Assembly: GCA_016342595.1 (NCBI GenBank)
Contig: JAEINY010000044.1
Coordinates: 1 to 33,375 of the forward strand
Source: Marinilabiliaceae bacterium
GTDB taxonomy: Bacteria; Bacteroidota; Bacteroidia; Bacteroidales; Marinilabiliaceae
DNA length: 33,375 nt
Direction: 5' to 3'
In this document: in pieces, positions 1-6,878 of the stretch
Layout of the letters: the number at the start of each line of letters is the position of its first letter
Numbering within the stretch: the stretch's first letter is position 1
Notes under the pieces: model-generated
Databases searched by the model: none
Told to the model about the DNA's origin: nothing
Seen by the model: the letters and a program-made list of their open reading frames with translations, nothing else
Program-made: the position numbers and the translations under genes

Positions 1-1241
1 TCAAAGAGTGCGACGATAAACGATAGCAATTCAGATGAATGGATAAACTCTTCCTGGTTGAATAGTTCCGAGAGTGTTTTTTCCTGATTCAGGACATCCG
101 GAATGATCAGTGCTTCCTCATTATTCTTAATCCGGTACACTTCGTCTACCAGTTTCAATAAAAAGTAATGGGGATGATCTTTCAGATACTTCTTCAGCTG
201 TTTCCGAATGACTGCTTCATCACCATTGTCTGTTTCCGCATTGAATTCCATTTCCTTGATGTGAATGTACTTCAGAAAAGGGATGAGCGGATAGTCTTTG
301 ATGATGGGTTCCAGGTTTACTTCATCGTCCTCCTGCAGCTGATCAATGGTTTCTTCTATCAGTTGCACCCAGTCGGGATGAATCTCCCTACTAAATCCTA
401 AGACTCTATCGGATAGTTCACCGATGATATCCACATCGAACAAGTTAAAAATTTCCTCCCGGCTCTCCTCTACCATTTCATATCCATGGTAGTTATAAAA
501 GAGGTGATTCGCTGCCTCAGACAGTTCAAGTGACTCCTCTTCACTGATGTTTGGCAAATTCCCGGTGAGCACCTTTAGTTTTTGAATGTCGGCGCGCCGT
601 TCTTTTACGGGATTGTCGTATATGTAGTCTTCCAGGGGCAAGGAGTCATCATCCGTCCAATCCTTCTGTTCATCAATATCTCTAATAATAATTTTATCTT
701 TCCCTATGGTGTTGCACAAACGGTGATAGGTCTCATCGGCTTCCCGGGCATTGTGTTCACCTCTGATAATGACCGGCAGGCCATGCTCGCCACATTCAAT
801 ATCGATCAGCTCCACATCGTCATTGTCCTCCTCCAGCATGTACCGGGTGGTTTCTATGAAGGCTTTACACGGTTCAATGCCCAATTCAATGGCAAACTCA
901 TAAGCGGCAAAGATGATGTTATGGGCTAAGGTATAATCAATGGGGATCATGGGATGAAATTCCTCCAGATGCCCTTTGAACGCCTCGTAATCACTATGGG
1001 ATATGTTGAATTGAAAGTCTGAATCCTTTACACCCAGACACATGAGGTCCACCAGGTAACTAGCGAGGGTTATGTTTCCATTGCTGTGTTCGCGGACGAT
1101 GGTGATATTGGCCATTCTTGTTTCCAGCCAGTCTGCGTTTACCAGGCACTCCGTTACCGGCAATTGACGTGCTTTGGTCTGAATATATTTAACAGGCGAC
1201 AGATGACCGGTAACTGGTTGTTTCTTTCTTTTTTTAGCCAT
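1..1241 (-). CDS. Two-part protein of unknown function, 3' end outside window (paralogue A)
   Basis: This is an open frame of 413 codons from the ATG at 1241-1239 to the window edge, so the C-terminus is missing. The start is very basic (MAKKRKKQ). Residues about 15-190 form one soluble block without membrane segments or signal peptide and contain KYIQTKARQLP and LVDLMCLGVKD. A second acidic, probably helical block follows from about residue 195, beginning DDSLPLEDYIYDNP. That second block aligns along its length with the protein at 1824-2744: LEDYIY/IEEYIY, LFYNYHG/LFYNHHG, YPLIPFLK/HPEIPLFK, LKDHPHYFLL/CSEHPNNFLF. I recognise no catalytic motif. The first block resembles uncharacterised proteins I associate with Bacteroidota only; that is memory, not a search. 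Function is unknown. Confidence is high that it is a real gene, because a frame this long has a paralogue nearby. Confidence 0.85.
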   Translation of the reverse strand, partial: MAKKRKKQPVTGHLSPVKYIQTKARQLPVTECLVNADWLETRMANITIVREHSNGNITLASYLVDLMCLGVKDSDFQFNISHSDYEAFKGHLEEFHPMIPIDYTLAHNIIFAAYEFAIELGIEPCKAFIETTRYMLEEDNDDVELIDIECGEHGLPVIIRGEHNAREADETYHRLCNTIGKDKIIIRDIDEQKDWTDDDSLPLEDYIYDNPVKERRADIQKLKVLTGNLPNISEEESLELSEAANHLFYNYHGYEMVEESREEIFNLFDVDIIGELSDRVLGFSREIHPDWVQLIEETIDQLQEDDEVNLEPIIKDYPLIPFLKYIHIKEMEFNAETDNGDEAVIRKQLKKYLKDHPHYFLLKLVDEVYRIKNNEEALIIPDVLNQEKTLSELFNQEEFIHSSELLSFIVALF

Positions 1242-1333
1242 TAAGGTTGATTTATTTGTCCGCTGATTTAGGTATGTTGAGCTTCGATAGTAGATTTTCT
1301 GGATTATTCTAATGGATCATCTTCTTTGTTTCT

Positions 1334-1403
1334 TAATCCTCTTAATCTTCAGAATCTGTGGTATGTTTTTTTTGTCCACAGATTAATGGGATTAAAAGGA
1401 TTA
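1334..1403. repeat. Imperfect inverted repeat of the CCACAGATTA family
   Basis: Two 28-base arms (1334-1361 and 1376-1403) are reverse complements at 22 of 28 positions and share CCACAGATT, GATTAA and AGGATTA blocks. A T-rich 14-base spacer separates them. The same core word recurs at 1758-1812, 2741-2768 and 5553-5632. This copy lies just beyond the 3' end of the decayed GxxExxY gene. Confidence 0.75.
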
Positions 1404-1419
1404 CTGCCTCTTACGAAGC

Positions 1420-1690
1420 TTAAAAATAGCTATGTGTCGTAATTCGTTTGTATTTTAAGCTTTTCTCTCCAAAATTAATCAATAAGCCTATGTTGATACC
1501 AGTTGCTTTTAAATAATTAAAGAGTTGTGCTTCATGATCACTTGTTAGGTCTGATAATGCTTTTAGCTCAATAACAACATTTTCATAACAGATAAAGTCA
1601 GCTATATAATGCTTTTTTAATATTTGCCCTTTGTAATGAATGTTTATTTCTTCTTCTCTTTTAAAGGAAACTCTTTTTCAAGTAGGTTAG
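1420..1690 (-). pseudogene. Decayed GxxExxY-family protein (PD-(D/E)XK-like), N-terminus lost
   Basis: Reading leftwards, one frame gives VSFKREEEINIHYKG, then HYIADFICYENVVIELKAL, LTSDHEAQLFNYLKATG and GLLINFGEKSLKYKRI, ending in TAA at 1422-1420. This is the C-terminal two thirds of the small GxxExxY family (about 125 residues when whole), including the Asp of ADF and the ExK of ELK expected for a PD-(D/E)XK-like fold. There is an in-frame TGA immediately upstream. The preceding residues LLEKEF are readable only in another frame, so a frameshift lies near 1675. The segment that should carry the GxxExxY motif is not recognisable before 1690. The remnant sits between two inverted repeats of one family (1334-1403, 1758-1812). 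Cellular function of intact members is not established. Confidence 0.85.
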
Positions 1691-1757
1691 GCATCTGTTT
1701 TAATTAAAAAAGAATTTGTGATCATCTGTGAAATCTATGGATTCTTTTTTTAAATAT

Positions 1758-1812
1758 CCACAGATTATATGGCTTATTTCTTTTTAATCCCCATAATCCT
1801 CAAAATCTGTGG
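1758..1812. repeat. Inverted repeat of the CCACAGATTA family
   Basis: CCACAGATT at 1758-1766 is mirrored by AATCTGTGG at 1804-1812. Between them are further family words (TTAATCCCCATAATCC). A partial extra copy (ATCTGTGAAATCTATGGATT) precedes it at 1724-1744. Together with 1334-1403 it brackets the GxxExxY remnant, and it lies 12 bases beyond the stop codon of the next minus-strand gene. Confidence 0.7.
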
Positions 1813-1823
1813 TTGATACTTTT

Positions 1824-2744
1824 TCAAGTAATCTCCAAATCCTCTCTGCAAAATTGCACCTTCAACATTTCACTGTAGAGTTCTTTTTCTGCGTATAAAC
1901 TCTCCAAATGTGGAAAGAGCAGGTTGGTGACATTCATTAACGCATCCATGGTGATCAGATCACTTGAGGTAATCAAGTATTCAAACAGTGCTGAGTGCAT
2001 CAAAAAGAATTCCACCGAATGAAGGGTATTGCGTTTGAACAACTTCGCCAGGGATGTTTCAGCTAGTAACTTCTTGTGTACGATAGTACCTGCTTTTTCA
2101 TTTCGCACTAAGAATTTGTCATTCAGTATTTGAAACAAGAAATTATTGGGGTGCTCAGAGCAATATTCCTCGCACTTATTAAGAATGCTTTTCTCTTTTT
2201 TACCCAACAATGCCATTTGCTCAATATATAGTAGTTTGAACAGGGGTATCTCCGGATGCTTTTGAGCCAGTTTATTAAATTTGATGGTTGCTAATTCATC
2301 CAGGGGGTAGGCATTATCCAGCAAATTATCGATTTGTTGGGTTCTGTCTTCATCCATTGATCCACTTAGTTCTGCCGGATAGCTGTCATCCTCCACCTCA
2401 ATATCCCAAAAAGCCATCATCTGGTTTCGGCTCTTCTCAATGGCATCCAGTCCATGATGATTGTAAAAGAGTCTTTTGGTTGTGTACAAGAGCTCTATCG
2501 CATCTTCTTCGGTTCTGTTTTCATCCTTTAGGCTGATCAGTTTGTGGAATCGCTTAATATCTTCTGCTTTCTCTTCAGGTGTTTTGTAGATGTATTCCTC
2601 AATGGGTAAATCCACCTCTTCATAATCCGCCTCTTCCGTATTATAATCGCTGTCTTCCTGTTTTATCATATTCTTATTATCAGGAAATTTATCTGCATTT
2701 ACTGTATTTTGCTTTTCGTGTATTTGTATTTTTCTTTTGACCAC
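1824..2744 (-). CDS. Protein of unknown function, short paralogue of the gene at 1-1241 (paralogue B)
   Basis: This is a 306-residue soluble, acidic, probably all-helical protein with no signal peptide or membrane segment. From residue about 45 (LPIEEYIYKTPEEK) to the end it parallels the second block of paralogue A: LFYNHHGLD, HPEIPLFKLLYIEQM, EHPNNFLFQILND, ETSLAKLFKR. The whole first block of A (roughly 190 residues) is absent. The start is uncertain. A GTG at 2744 gives a basic MVKRKIQ beginning reminiscent of A's MAKKRKK, but it lies inside a CCACAGATTA-family repeat (2741-2768). The next candidate is the ATG at 2669, which drops 25 residues and starts right at the shared block. The gene may be a copy truncated at a repeat, or a natural short form. 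No function can be assigned. Confidence 0.8.
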   Translation of the reverse strand: MVKRKIQIHEKQNTVNADKFPDNKNMIKQEDSDYNTEEADYEEVDLPIEEYIYKTPEEKAEDIKRFHKLISLKDENRTEEDAIELLYTTKRLFYNHHGLDAIEKSRNQMMAFWDIEVEDDSYPAELSGSMDEDRTQQIDNLLDNAYPLDELATIKFNKLAQKHPEIPLFKLLYIEQMALLGKKEKSILNKCEEYCSEHPNNFLFQILNDKFLVRNEKAGTIVHKKLLAETSLAKLFKRNTLHSVEFFLMHSALFEYLITSSDLITMDALMNVTNLLFPHLESLYAEKELYSEMLKVQFCREDLEIT

Positions 2745-2768
2745 AGATTTATCGGATTACACAGATTA
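2741..2768. repeat. CCACAGATTA-family repeat, single arm
   Basis: CCACAGATTTATCGGATTAC followed by ACAGATTA matches the arms at 1334-1403 and 5553-5632, but no opposing arm is seen nearby. It covers the possible GTG start of the minus-strand gene ending at 1824. Confidence 0.6.
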
Positions 2769-2976
2769 TGATTTTATACTAATTCGCTTTAAATATGACT
2801 TAGTCCACAAAAGTAGATGAAGAGATCAATGTTTTAGTAGTGTTTCTTGATATCTAACTCATTAACGTGCCATTTCCCTTAAATCTTTTCCCTTGATCTA
2901 TCTCCTTATTCCACGGCTTCGCCCCCTCAGTCACAGTGTGTGAGTTTAAATAATAGCCAATAAAAACCAATTAGCG

Positions 2977-2992
2977 GCTCTTTTATGAGAGC
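2977..2992 (-). terminator. Weak hairpin downstream of the NusG-like gene
   Basis: GCTCT/AGAGC form a 5-bp stem with a 6-base loop, 36 bases beyond the stop of the NusG-like gene. On the minus strand a T-rich run follows after about 11 bases. It is too weak to call with confidence. Confidence 0.25.
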
Positions 2993-3027
2993 TTAATCGG
3001 GTATTCTGAAAATGTCTTTGGATGGAA

Positions 3028-3537
3028 TCAGTCTGCTTTTTTAAACGTGGCATCGGCCAGATCTACCACCAGGGTATACCCGATGTGGCTGATCTGTAAA
3101 TGTAGTTTTTTGTTCCCCTGTACTTCCAACACTTCGCCTTTTATACCTTCTAACGGCCCAGAGGTTACAGTAACCACCTGACCTTTTTTAAGGCGGTTGG
3201 CTTCCATGTTGAATTCCAGATGGTTTTCGATGGCCCGTCGCATGGCTTCAATTTCATGATCCGGGATAGCGGCCGCTTTTCCTTTATTTGAGACATAAGC
3301 GACGACACCATGTGCCTCAAATACCCGACGATAATCGTCCTCAGGGATATTAACGAAGATATAGGAATTGATGACAGGTGTTTCGACCCATTTTTTGCGA
3401 TCGCTCCATTGCCGTAGGGTGCGCTTTAGCGGCAAATAGGCTTGAATGCCCATTTGATTGAATTGCTCCAGCACTTTTTTTTCCGCCCTCGATTTGGTAT
3501 ATAGTGCATACCAGTTATTTGACTGATTTTTCTCCAA
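3028..3537 (-). CDS. RfaH/UpxY-type transcription antiterminator (NusG paralogue)
   Basis: The protein has 169 residues from a TTG at 3537. An NGN domain occupies residues about 8-100, with the family opening NWYALYTKSRAEKK and then IQAYLPLKRT and INSYIFVNI. A KOW domain (KKGQVVTVTSGPLEGIKGEV) lies near 118-140. The wording WYALYTKxRxEKK is typical of the specialised NusG paralogues of Bacteroidales (UpxY/RfaH-like) that bind elongating RNA polymerase and let it read through long polysaccharide operons. A TTG at 3561 is also in frame, but it is part of a good -7 box (3559-3566), so it should lie upstream of the transcript. The TTG at 3537 has AGAGGA just upstream. Downstream genes are two unknown proteins rather than glycosyltransferases, so its target is not visible here. 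Confidence 0.9.
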   Translation of the reverse strand: MEKNQSNNWYALYTKSRAEKKVLEQFNQMGIQAYLPLKRTLRQWSDRKKWVETPVINSYIFVNIPEDDYRRVFEAHGVVAYVSNKGKAAAIPDHEIEAMRRAIENHLEFNMEANRLKKGQVVTVTSGPLEGIKGEVLEVQGNKKLHLQISHIGYTLVVDLADATFKKAD

Positions 3538-3558
3538 AGTTCCTCTCAGTTTAACGTG

Positions 3559-3566
3559 CAAATTTA
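3559..3566 (-). promoter_or_regulatory. -7 box for the NusG-like gene
   Basis: Read on the minus strand this is TAAATTTG, an exact match to the Bacteroidota TAnnTTTG box. It implies a start of transcription near 3552 and a leader of about 15 bases to the TTG at 3537. No convincing -33 box is seen. It overlaps the alternative TTG start at 3561. Confidence 0.55.
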
Positions 3567-3618
3567 ATAAATTTTGTCCATAAACTAACGATGATGATCG
3601 AACAAGTTGGTGTAAAAT

Positions 3619-3775
3619 AGAAGGGAAAAGTCAAAAGGGAAAAGGGAGAAGGGAAATAGGAAATAGGGAAATAGGGAAAAGGGGAAAGGAAATAGGAAAT
3701 AGGGAAAAAGGAAATAGGGAAAAGGGAAATAGGGAAATAGGGAAAAGGGAGAAGTTAGAAGTTAGAAGGGAGAGG
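3619..3775. repeat. Purine-only degenerate repeat tract
   Basis: About 155 bases consist almost entirely of A and G, with T only in the words ATAGG and GTTAG. They are built from shuffled units GGGAAA, GGGAAATA, AAAAGG and AGGAAATA, with runs such as GGGAAATAGGGAAATAGGGA. The tract lies 50-60 bases upstream of the -7 box of the NusG-like gene. Every strand-specific property (triplex, slippage, many GGG runs for G-quadruplex) is possible, but none is shown by sequence alone. Confidence 0.85.
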
Positions 3776-3972
3776 CCTTGATTTGTATTCGGGATGGGGA
3801 TGAGTGAAATGTGTGGGGGAGGAAATCCATTTGGGTTCACCTACAACTCTTTCGGTGTTCTGATATTTAACGGGGGTAAGGTGTGGAGGGGGTAGTAAAA
3901 AACAGGTCCCCTTTTGTTAGCACTTTAGGGTTAGCGGGCTTTGCGATGTTATTGTGGATTTTGGTGAAACTA
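3776..3972. other. Intergenic remainder, nothing recognised
   Basis: This stretch between the purine tract and the terminator of the flavodiiron gene holds no credible reading frame, hairpin or known RNA motif on either strand. It is G-rich on the plus strand. Confidence 0.5.
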
Positions 3973-4001
3973 AAAAAGGCACCCATTACGGCTGCCTTTT
4001 T
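3973..4001 (-). terminator. Rho-independent terminator of the flavodiiron gene
   Basis: AAAAAGGCA (3973-3981) pairs with TGCCTTTTT (3993-4001) across an 11-base loop. Both sides carry A/T runs, so it could stop transcripts from either direction. It lies about 130 bases beyond the stop codon at 4129. Confidence 0.7.
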
Positions 4002-4128
4002 CTATATCATACCGATTACTAACTGAAATGTGCCTTAAGTGCGCTTCTCTTCTTAAGACAATTTAGTTATGTATCGGCATTGCACCAGTGCATTATGATA
4101 ATTATTTGGTATCAATGATCAATGTGTT

Positions 4129-5325
4129 TTAGCGATCTGCTTTTAATCGTTCGGCCATGGCTTCACCTAATTGCCAGCAGGCTTTGTATTTTTCTGTTTT
4201 TAGGGCGTGTTTTTCTTCCACGGCTTCAGCTACTGATTCCCACTTGAGTGTTTCACCTACTTCATTAAGTTTTTTCACAGCTGCGCCAGCCCAGGTATAT
4301 GAACCTAATACACCATAATAGCGATTGGTAATGCCCATGTGTTGCACTTTCATTGCCAATGCTTCCATATTTGGATGCAACTCGTTACAGTAAGTAGGGC
4401 TTCCTAGTACTAATCCTTTGTATTTGAATATATCCGAAATAACAAAGGACGGATGTGTTTTGCTCACATCATACACGCGTACGTTTTTAATGCCGTTTTC
4501 AGCAATGGCCCGGGCTGTTACTTCTGCCATTTCTTCCGTGTTACCATACATGGATGCATAGGCCACCACTACACCTTCTTCGCCTTCGTATTTGCTCCAT
4601 TGGTCGTACATGGCCACCATGTCAGCAATGTGCTCACGGTATACAGGGCCGTGTGAGGGAGCTATCATCTTAAGGTCTAAAGTACTTAGTTTGGACAGTG
4701 CCTTTTGGACCGGATTACCATATTTTCCCACAATATTGGAGTAATAGCGGCGCATCTCCTCTTTATAATGGTCAAAATCCAGTTCGTCATCAAAGATACC
4801 TCCATCTAAGGTGCCAAAGCTGCCGAATGCATCTGACGAGAACAGGATTTGATTGGTTTCTTCGAAACAAACCATCGATTCCGGCCAGTGTACCATCGGT
4901 ACTGTGTGAAAGGTTAGATTGTTGTTGCCCAGAGCAAGGGAATCACCTTCTTTTACGGTTAGTGTATTGGACGTGATGCCGTAATACCCTTCGATCATTG
5001 GTAATGTTTTCTTATTACCAACAATCTGCATGTCGGGATACAGTTCCGCCAGGATGCGGATTGCCCCAGAGTGATCAGGTTCCATGTGGTTCACCACCAA
5101 GTAATCCACCGGGCGATCATTTATTATGTCACGGACTTTGGCCATCCATTTCTCAAAATGACCCGCTTCTACTGTATCGATAATAGTGATTTTTTCATCT
5201 ACAATCAGGTAAGAGTTGTAAGATACACCACGATCCAGGGGCCACATGTTTTCAAACAGGTTTGTGCGACGGTCATTAACCCCTACATAAAAAATCTGGT
5301 CAGAAAGATTAACAGGTTTGTACAT
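4129..5325 (-). CDS. fprA: Flavodiiron protein (A-type flavoprotein, O2/NO reductase)
   Basis: This 398-residue cytoplasmic protein has the two-part build of flavodiiron proteins. A metallo-beta-lactamase-like domain spans residues 1-245 and carries the diiron ligands H80, E82, D84 and H85 in NHMEPDHSG, H146 in VHWPE, D165 in SSDAFGS and H225 in PSHGP. A flavodoxin domain spans 250-398, with the FMN phosphate loop YASMYGNTEEM and LGSPTY. Members reduce O2 to water or NO to N2O with electrons from rubredoxin or a similar carrier, protecting anaerobes and microaerophiles. All ligands are present and the length is typical. The gene stands alone, with its own -7 box at 5368-5375 and a terminator at 3973-4001; no rubredoxin gene is adjacent. 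Sequence cannot settle whether O2 or NO is preferred. Confidence 0.95.
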   Translation of the reverse strand: MYKPVNLSDQIFYVGVNDRRTNLFENMWPLDRGVSYNSYLIVDEKITIIDTVEAGHFEKWMAKVRDIINDRPVDYLVVNHMEPDHSGAIRILAELYPDMQIVGNKKTLPMIEGYYGITSNTLTVKEGDSLALGNNNLTFHTVPMVHWPESMVCFEETNQILFSSDAFGSFGTLDGGIFDDELDFDHYKEEMRRYYSNIVGKYGNPVQKALSKLSTLDLKMIAPSHGPVYREHIADMVAMYDQWSKYEGEEGVVVAYASMYGNTEEMAEVTARAIAENGIKNVRVYDVSKTHPSFVISDIFKYKGLVLGSPTYCNELHPNMEALAMKVQHMGITNRYYGVLGSYTWAGAAVKKLNEVGETLKWESVAEAVEEKHALKTEKYKACWQLGEAMAERLKADR

Positions 5326-5367
5326 TTTATTCTGGTTTTATTTTTATCATTTCGGTAAGCGAGTGCG

Positions 5368-5375
5368 CAAAATTA
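5368..5375 (-). promoter_or_regulatory. -7 box for fprA
   Basis: The minus strand reads TAATTTTG, an exact TAnnTTTG match, giving a leader of roughly 35 bases before the ATG at 5325. A run TTTTTTG abuts it, but no -33 element at the usual distance is clear. Confidence 0.5.
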
Positions 5376-5552
5376 CAAAAAAGATCCCCATTATAAAAGG
5401 GAGTTCGATTATGATATTATCTTAATAGAGCTTTAGTATGGTTGGTTTGTTGCCTGGAAGGTTTGGCAAATCTTTCTTTTTTATCAGGATATGGAAATAA
5501 TCTAAAAAAATAAAAGTCGAATAAAACGACACTCTGCACAAAAACAAAAAAT

Positions 5553-5632
5553 AACCACAGATTACACCGATTATCACTGATTTTATGTTTTCCGTAGGAA
5601 AACAATCCGTGGAATTTGTGTAATCTGCGGTT
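5553..5632. repeat. 80-bp inverted-repeat element with a central hairpin (CCACAGATTA family)
   Basis: The 30-base left arm (5553-5582) and 29-base right arm (5604-5632) are reverse complements with a handful of mismatches and one indel, sharing CAGATTACAC. Between them GTTTTCC (5587-5593) and GGAAAAC (5597-5603) form a perfect 7-bp hairpin with a GTA loop. The architecture is that of a small non-autonomous element. It sits between the SPOR lipoprotein and fprA, and the 5326-5685 gap holds no credible gene. Confidence 0.8.
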
Positions 5633-5685
5633 AAAACAATTTTTTCTTCTGATGATCTAAAGATCTAATTTTCTATTCGTCTCTA

Positions 5686-6147
5686 TTATTGTTTGCGTAT
5701 TAATAACCATACATCATTGTACTTCTCAAATTTCTCACGGATACCTCCAATTTTATCTCTGGCAGGCATTTCTGTGTTGTAAGCCGAAACCGATACCCGG
5801 TACAAACCATTTTCATTTTCCAAAATGACGGGCATGAAACCTTCAGAGCGCAATTGGGTTTTGTATGTTTGAGCGTTATCCAGCACTTTGAAAGAGCCGA
5901 TGATCACATAGTATTTAAATACTTCAGCTTCTGGCTCATCCACAACTTTTACTTTTTCCTCTTTAACAACAACAGGCGCCGCTGTGGTTTTTGGCTTTTT
6001 CTTGACCGCCGGTTTGTTATCTTCTTCTACATAAGGGCTATCGCTGTCGTCGAAACTAGAGGAGCCTTGATTGCTTAAGGAGGCGCATGAGGAAAGAATA
6101 AAAGTTGTCAGGGTTAGTAGGGTAATGATTTTTAAATGCTTCTTCAT
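5686..6147 (-). CDS. SPOR-domain lipoprotein
   Basis: The 153-residue precursor has a lipoprotein signal: MKKH, a hydrophobic run, and lipobox LSSC with C21 as the modified cysteine. A low-complexity linker rich in Lys, Glu, Val and Pro (about 30-75) leads to a SPOR domain at about 78-150 (YYVIIGSFKVLDNAQTYK, then GLYRVSVSAYN). SPOR domains bind glycan strands stripped of stem peptides, typically at division sites, so an outer-membrane or periplasmic protein touching peptidoglycan is expected. It starts 30 bases after the stop of the TetR-like gene, so the two are probably cotranscribed. mltG lies immediately upstream, which fits an envelope role. The exact job (division, cell-wall remodelling) is inference. 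Confidence 0.9.
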   Translation of the reverse strand: MKKHLKIITLLTLTTFILSSCASLSNQGSSSFDDSDSPYVEEDNKPAVKKKPKTTAAPVVVKEEKVKVVDEPEAEVFKYYVIIGSFKVLDNAQTYKTQLRSEGFMPVILENENGLYRVSVSAYNTEMPARDKIGGIREKFEKYNDVWLLIRKQ

Positions 6148-6177
6148 AATAAAAATATCAGGTATTAATCGTGTTAC

Positions 6178-6804
6178 TTATTTACCAAAGTGAAAGACTT
6201 CAATCAATTGTTTTCGGTTGCGAAAATAGTGCCAATTTTCTTCCGTTGCCACTTCCCACAGGAATTCTTCAATGATGTTATTAAAAACGGTGTCAAATGT
6301 AAAGTGCTCAGCATATAATTGATCCGTGGTGTGAAGCGCCTCAATGCGGCGGGTGTATTTTTTTTCTATTTCTGTGGTATCAATCGTCGATTTGTATTCA
6401 CCTGATGCCAGTCCTTTTTCCATGTTTTTCCGTATGTGATCTTTCAGCAGGTGCAGTTTTTTTGTCAGAAAATGGGCATAGATATCAGGGTAGATATCCT
6501 TCAGGCAGATGGTGAAAGCTGGATTGATACGCGTGAAATTCTCGTAAAACTCTTGCCCGGTAAGTATTAGACTGTCAATAGCCGGTTCGCTATCTTGTGA
6601 TTCGCTGCTAAGAATGGTGCTTAATGCTGCCAGTTCCGAGTCGAGCAGATGTTTGGCTAACACCTCTGGTTGCGGCGCCCATGATGTAATGCTGCTTAAG
6701 CTTTCGCCTATCGAATCAGCAATCTCCAGCAGGTTTATCTTTTTAATGGGTTCTTGGTGGAGGTATTCGCGGATTTTCTCGATGATTTGAAGTTTGTTGT
6801 CCAT
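6178..6804 (-). CDS. TetR/AcrR-like transcriptional regulator with divergent DNA-binding domain
   Basis: The protein has 208 residues, is soluble and mostly helical. Residues 5-60 follow the TetR N-terminal pattern (IIEKIREYL..., then INLLEIADSIGESLSSITSW and LAKHLLDSEL). The usual YxxFxxKxxL recognition stretch is replaced by SITSWAPQPEVLAKHLL. Residues 85-205 look like a TetR ligand/dimer domain (FYENFTRINPAFTICLKDIYPDIYAHF, HIRKNMEKGLASGEY). Length suits the family. Promoter box TATATTTG lies 26 bases upstream, and the SPOR lipoprotein follows after 30 bases, so autoregulation of a two-gene unit is a reasonable guess. Because the helix-turn-helix is weak, DNA binding should be treated as unproven. 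Bacteroidota carry many such divergent homologues. Confidence 0.65.
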   Translation of the reverse strand: MDNKLQIIEKIREYLHQEPIKKINLLEIADSIGESLSSITSWAPQPEVLAKHLLDSELAALSTILSSESQDSEPAIDSLILTGQEFYENFTRINPAFTICLKDIYPDIYAHFLTKKLHLLKDHIRKNMEKGLASGEYKSTIDTTEIEKKYTRRIEALHTTDQLYAEHFTFDTVFNNIIEEFLWEVATEENWHYFRNRKQLIEVFHFGK

Positions 6805-6829
6805 GGTGTTAAGGTTAATCTCGTTGTTT

Positions 6830-6837
6830 CAAATATA
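6830..6837 (-). promoter_or_regulatory. -7 box for the TetR-like/SPOR unit
   Basis: The minus strand reads TATATTTG, an exact TAnnTTTG match, ending 26 bases upstream of the ATG at 6804. No -33 match at 19-21 bases was found. Confidence 0.5.
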
Positions 6838-6878
6838 CAATAGATACTTTGATAATTAGATGACAACACCCGACTATT

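Noticed and set aside
3631..3840. Minus-strand frame rich in Phe, Pro, Leu and Ser
   Set aside because: It is a direct translation of the purine tract (repeated LFPFS/LFPIS) with no independent support as a gene.
5417..5605. 62-residue minus-strand frame in the fprA/SPOR gap
   Set aside because: It overlaps the inverted-repeat element and has no recognisable protein features.
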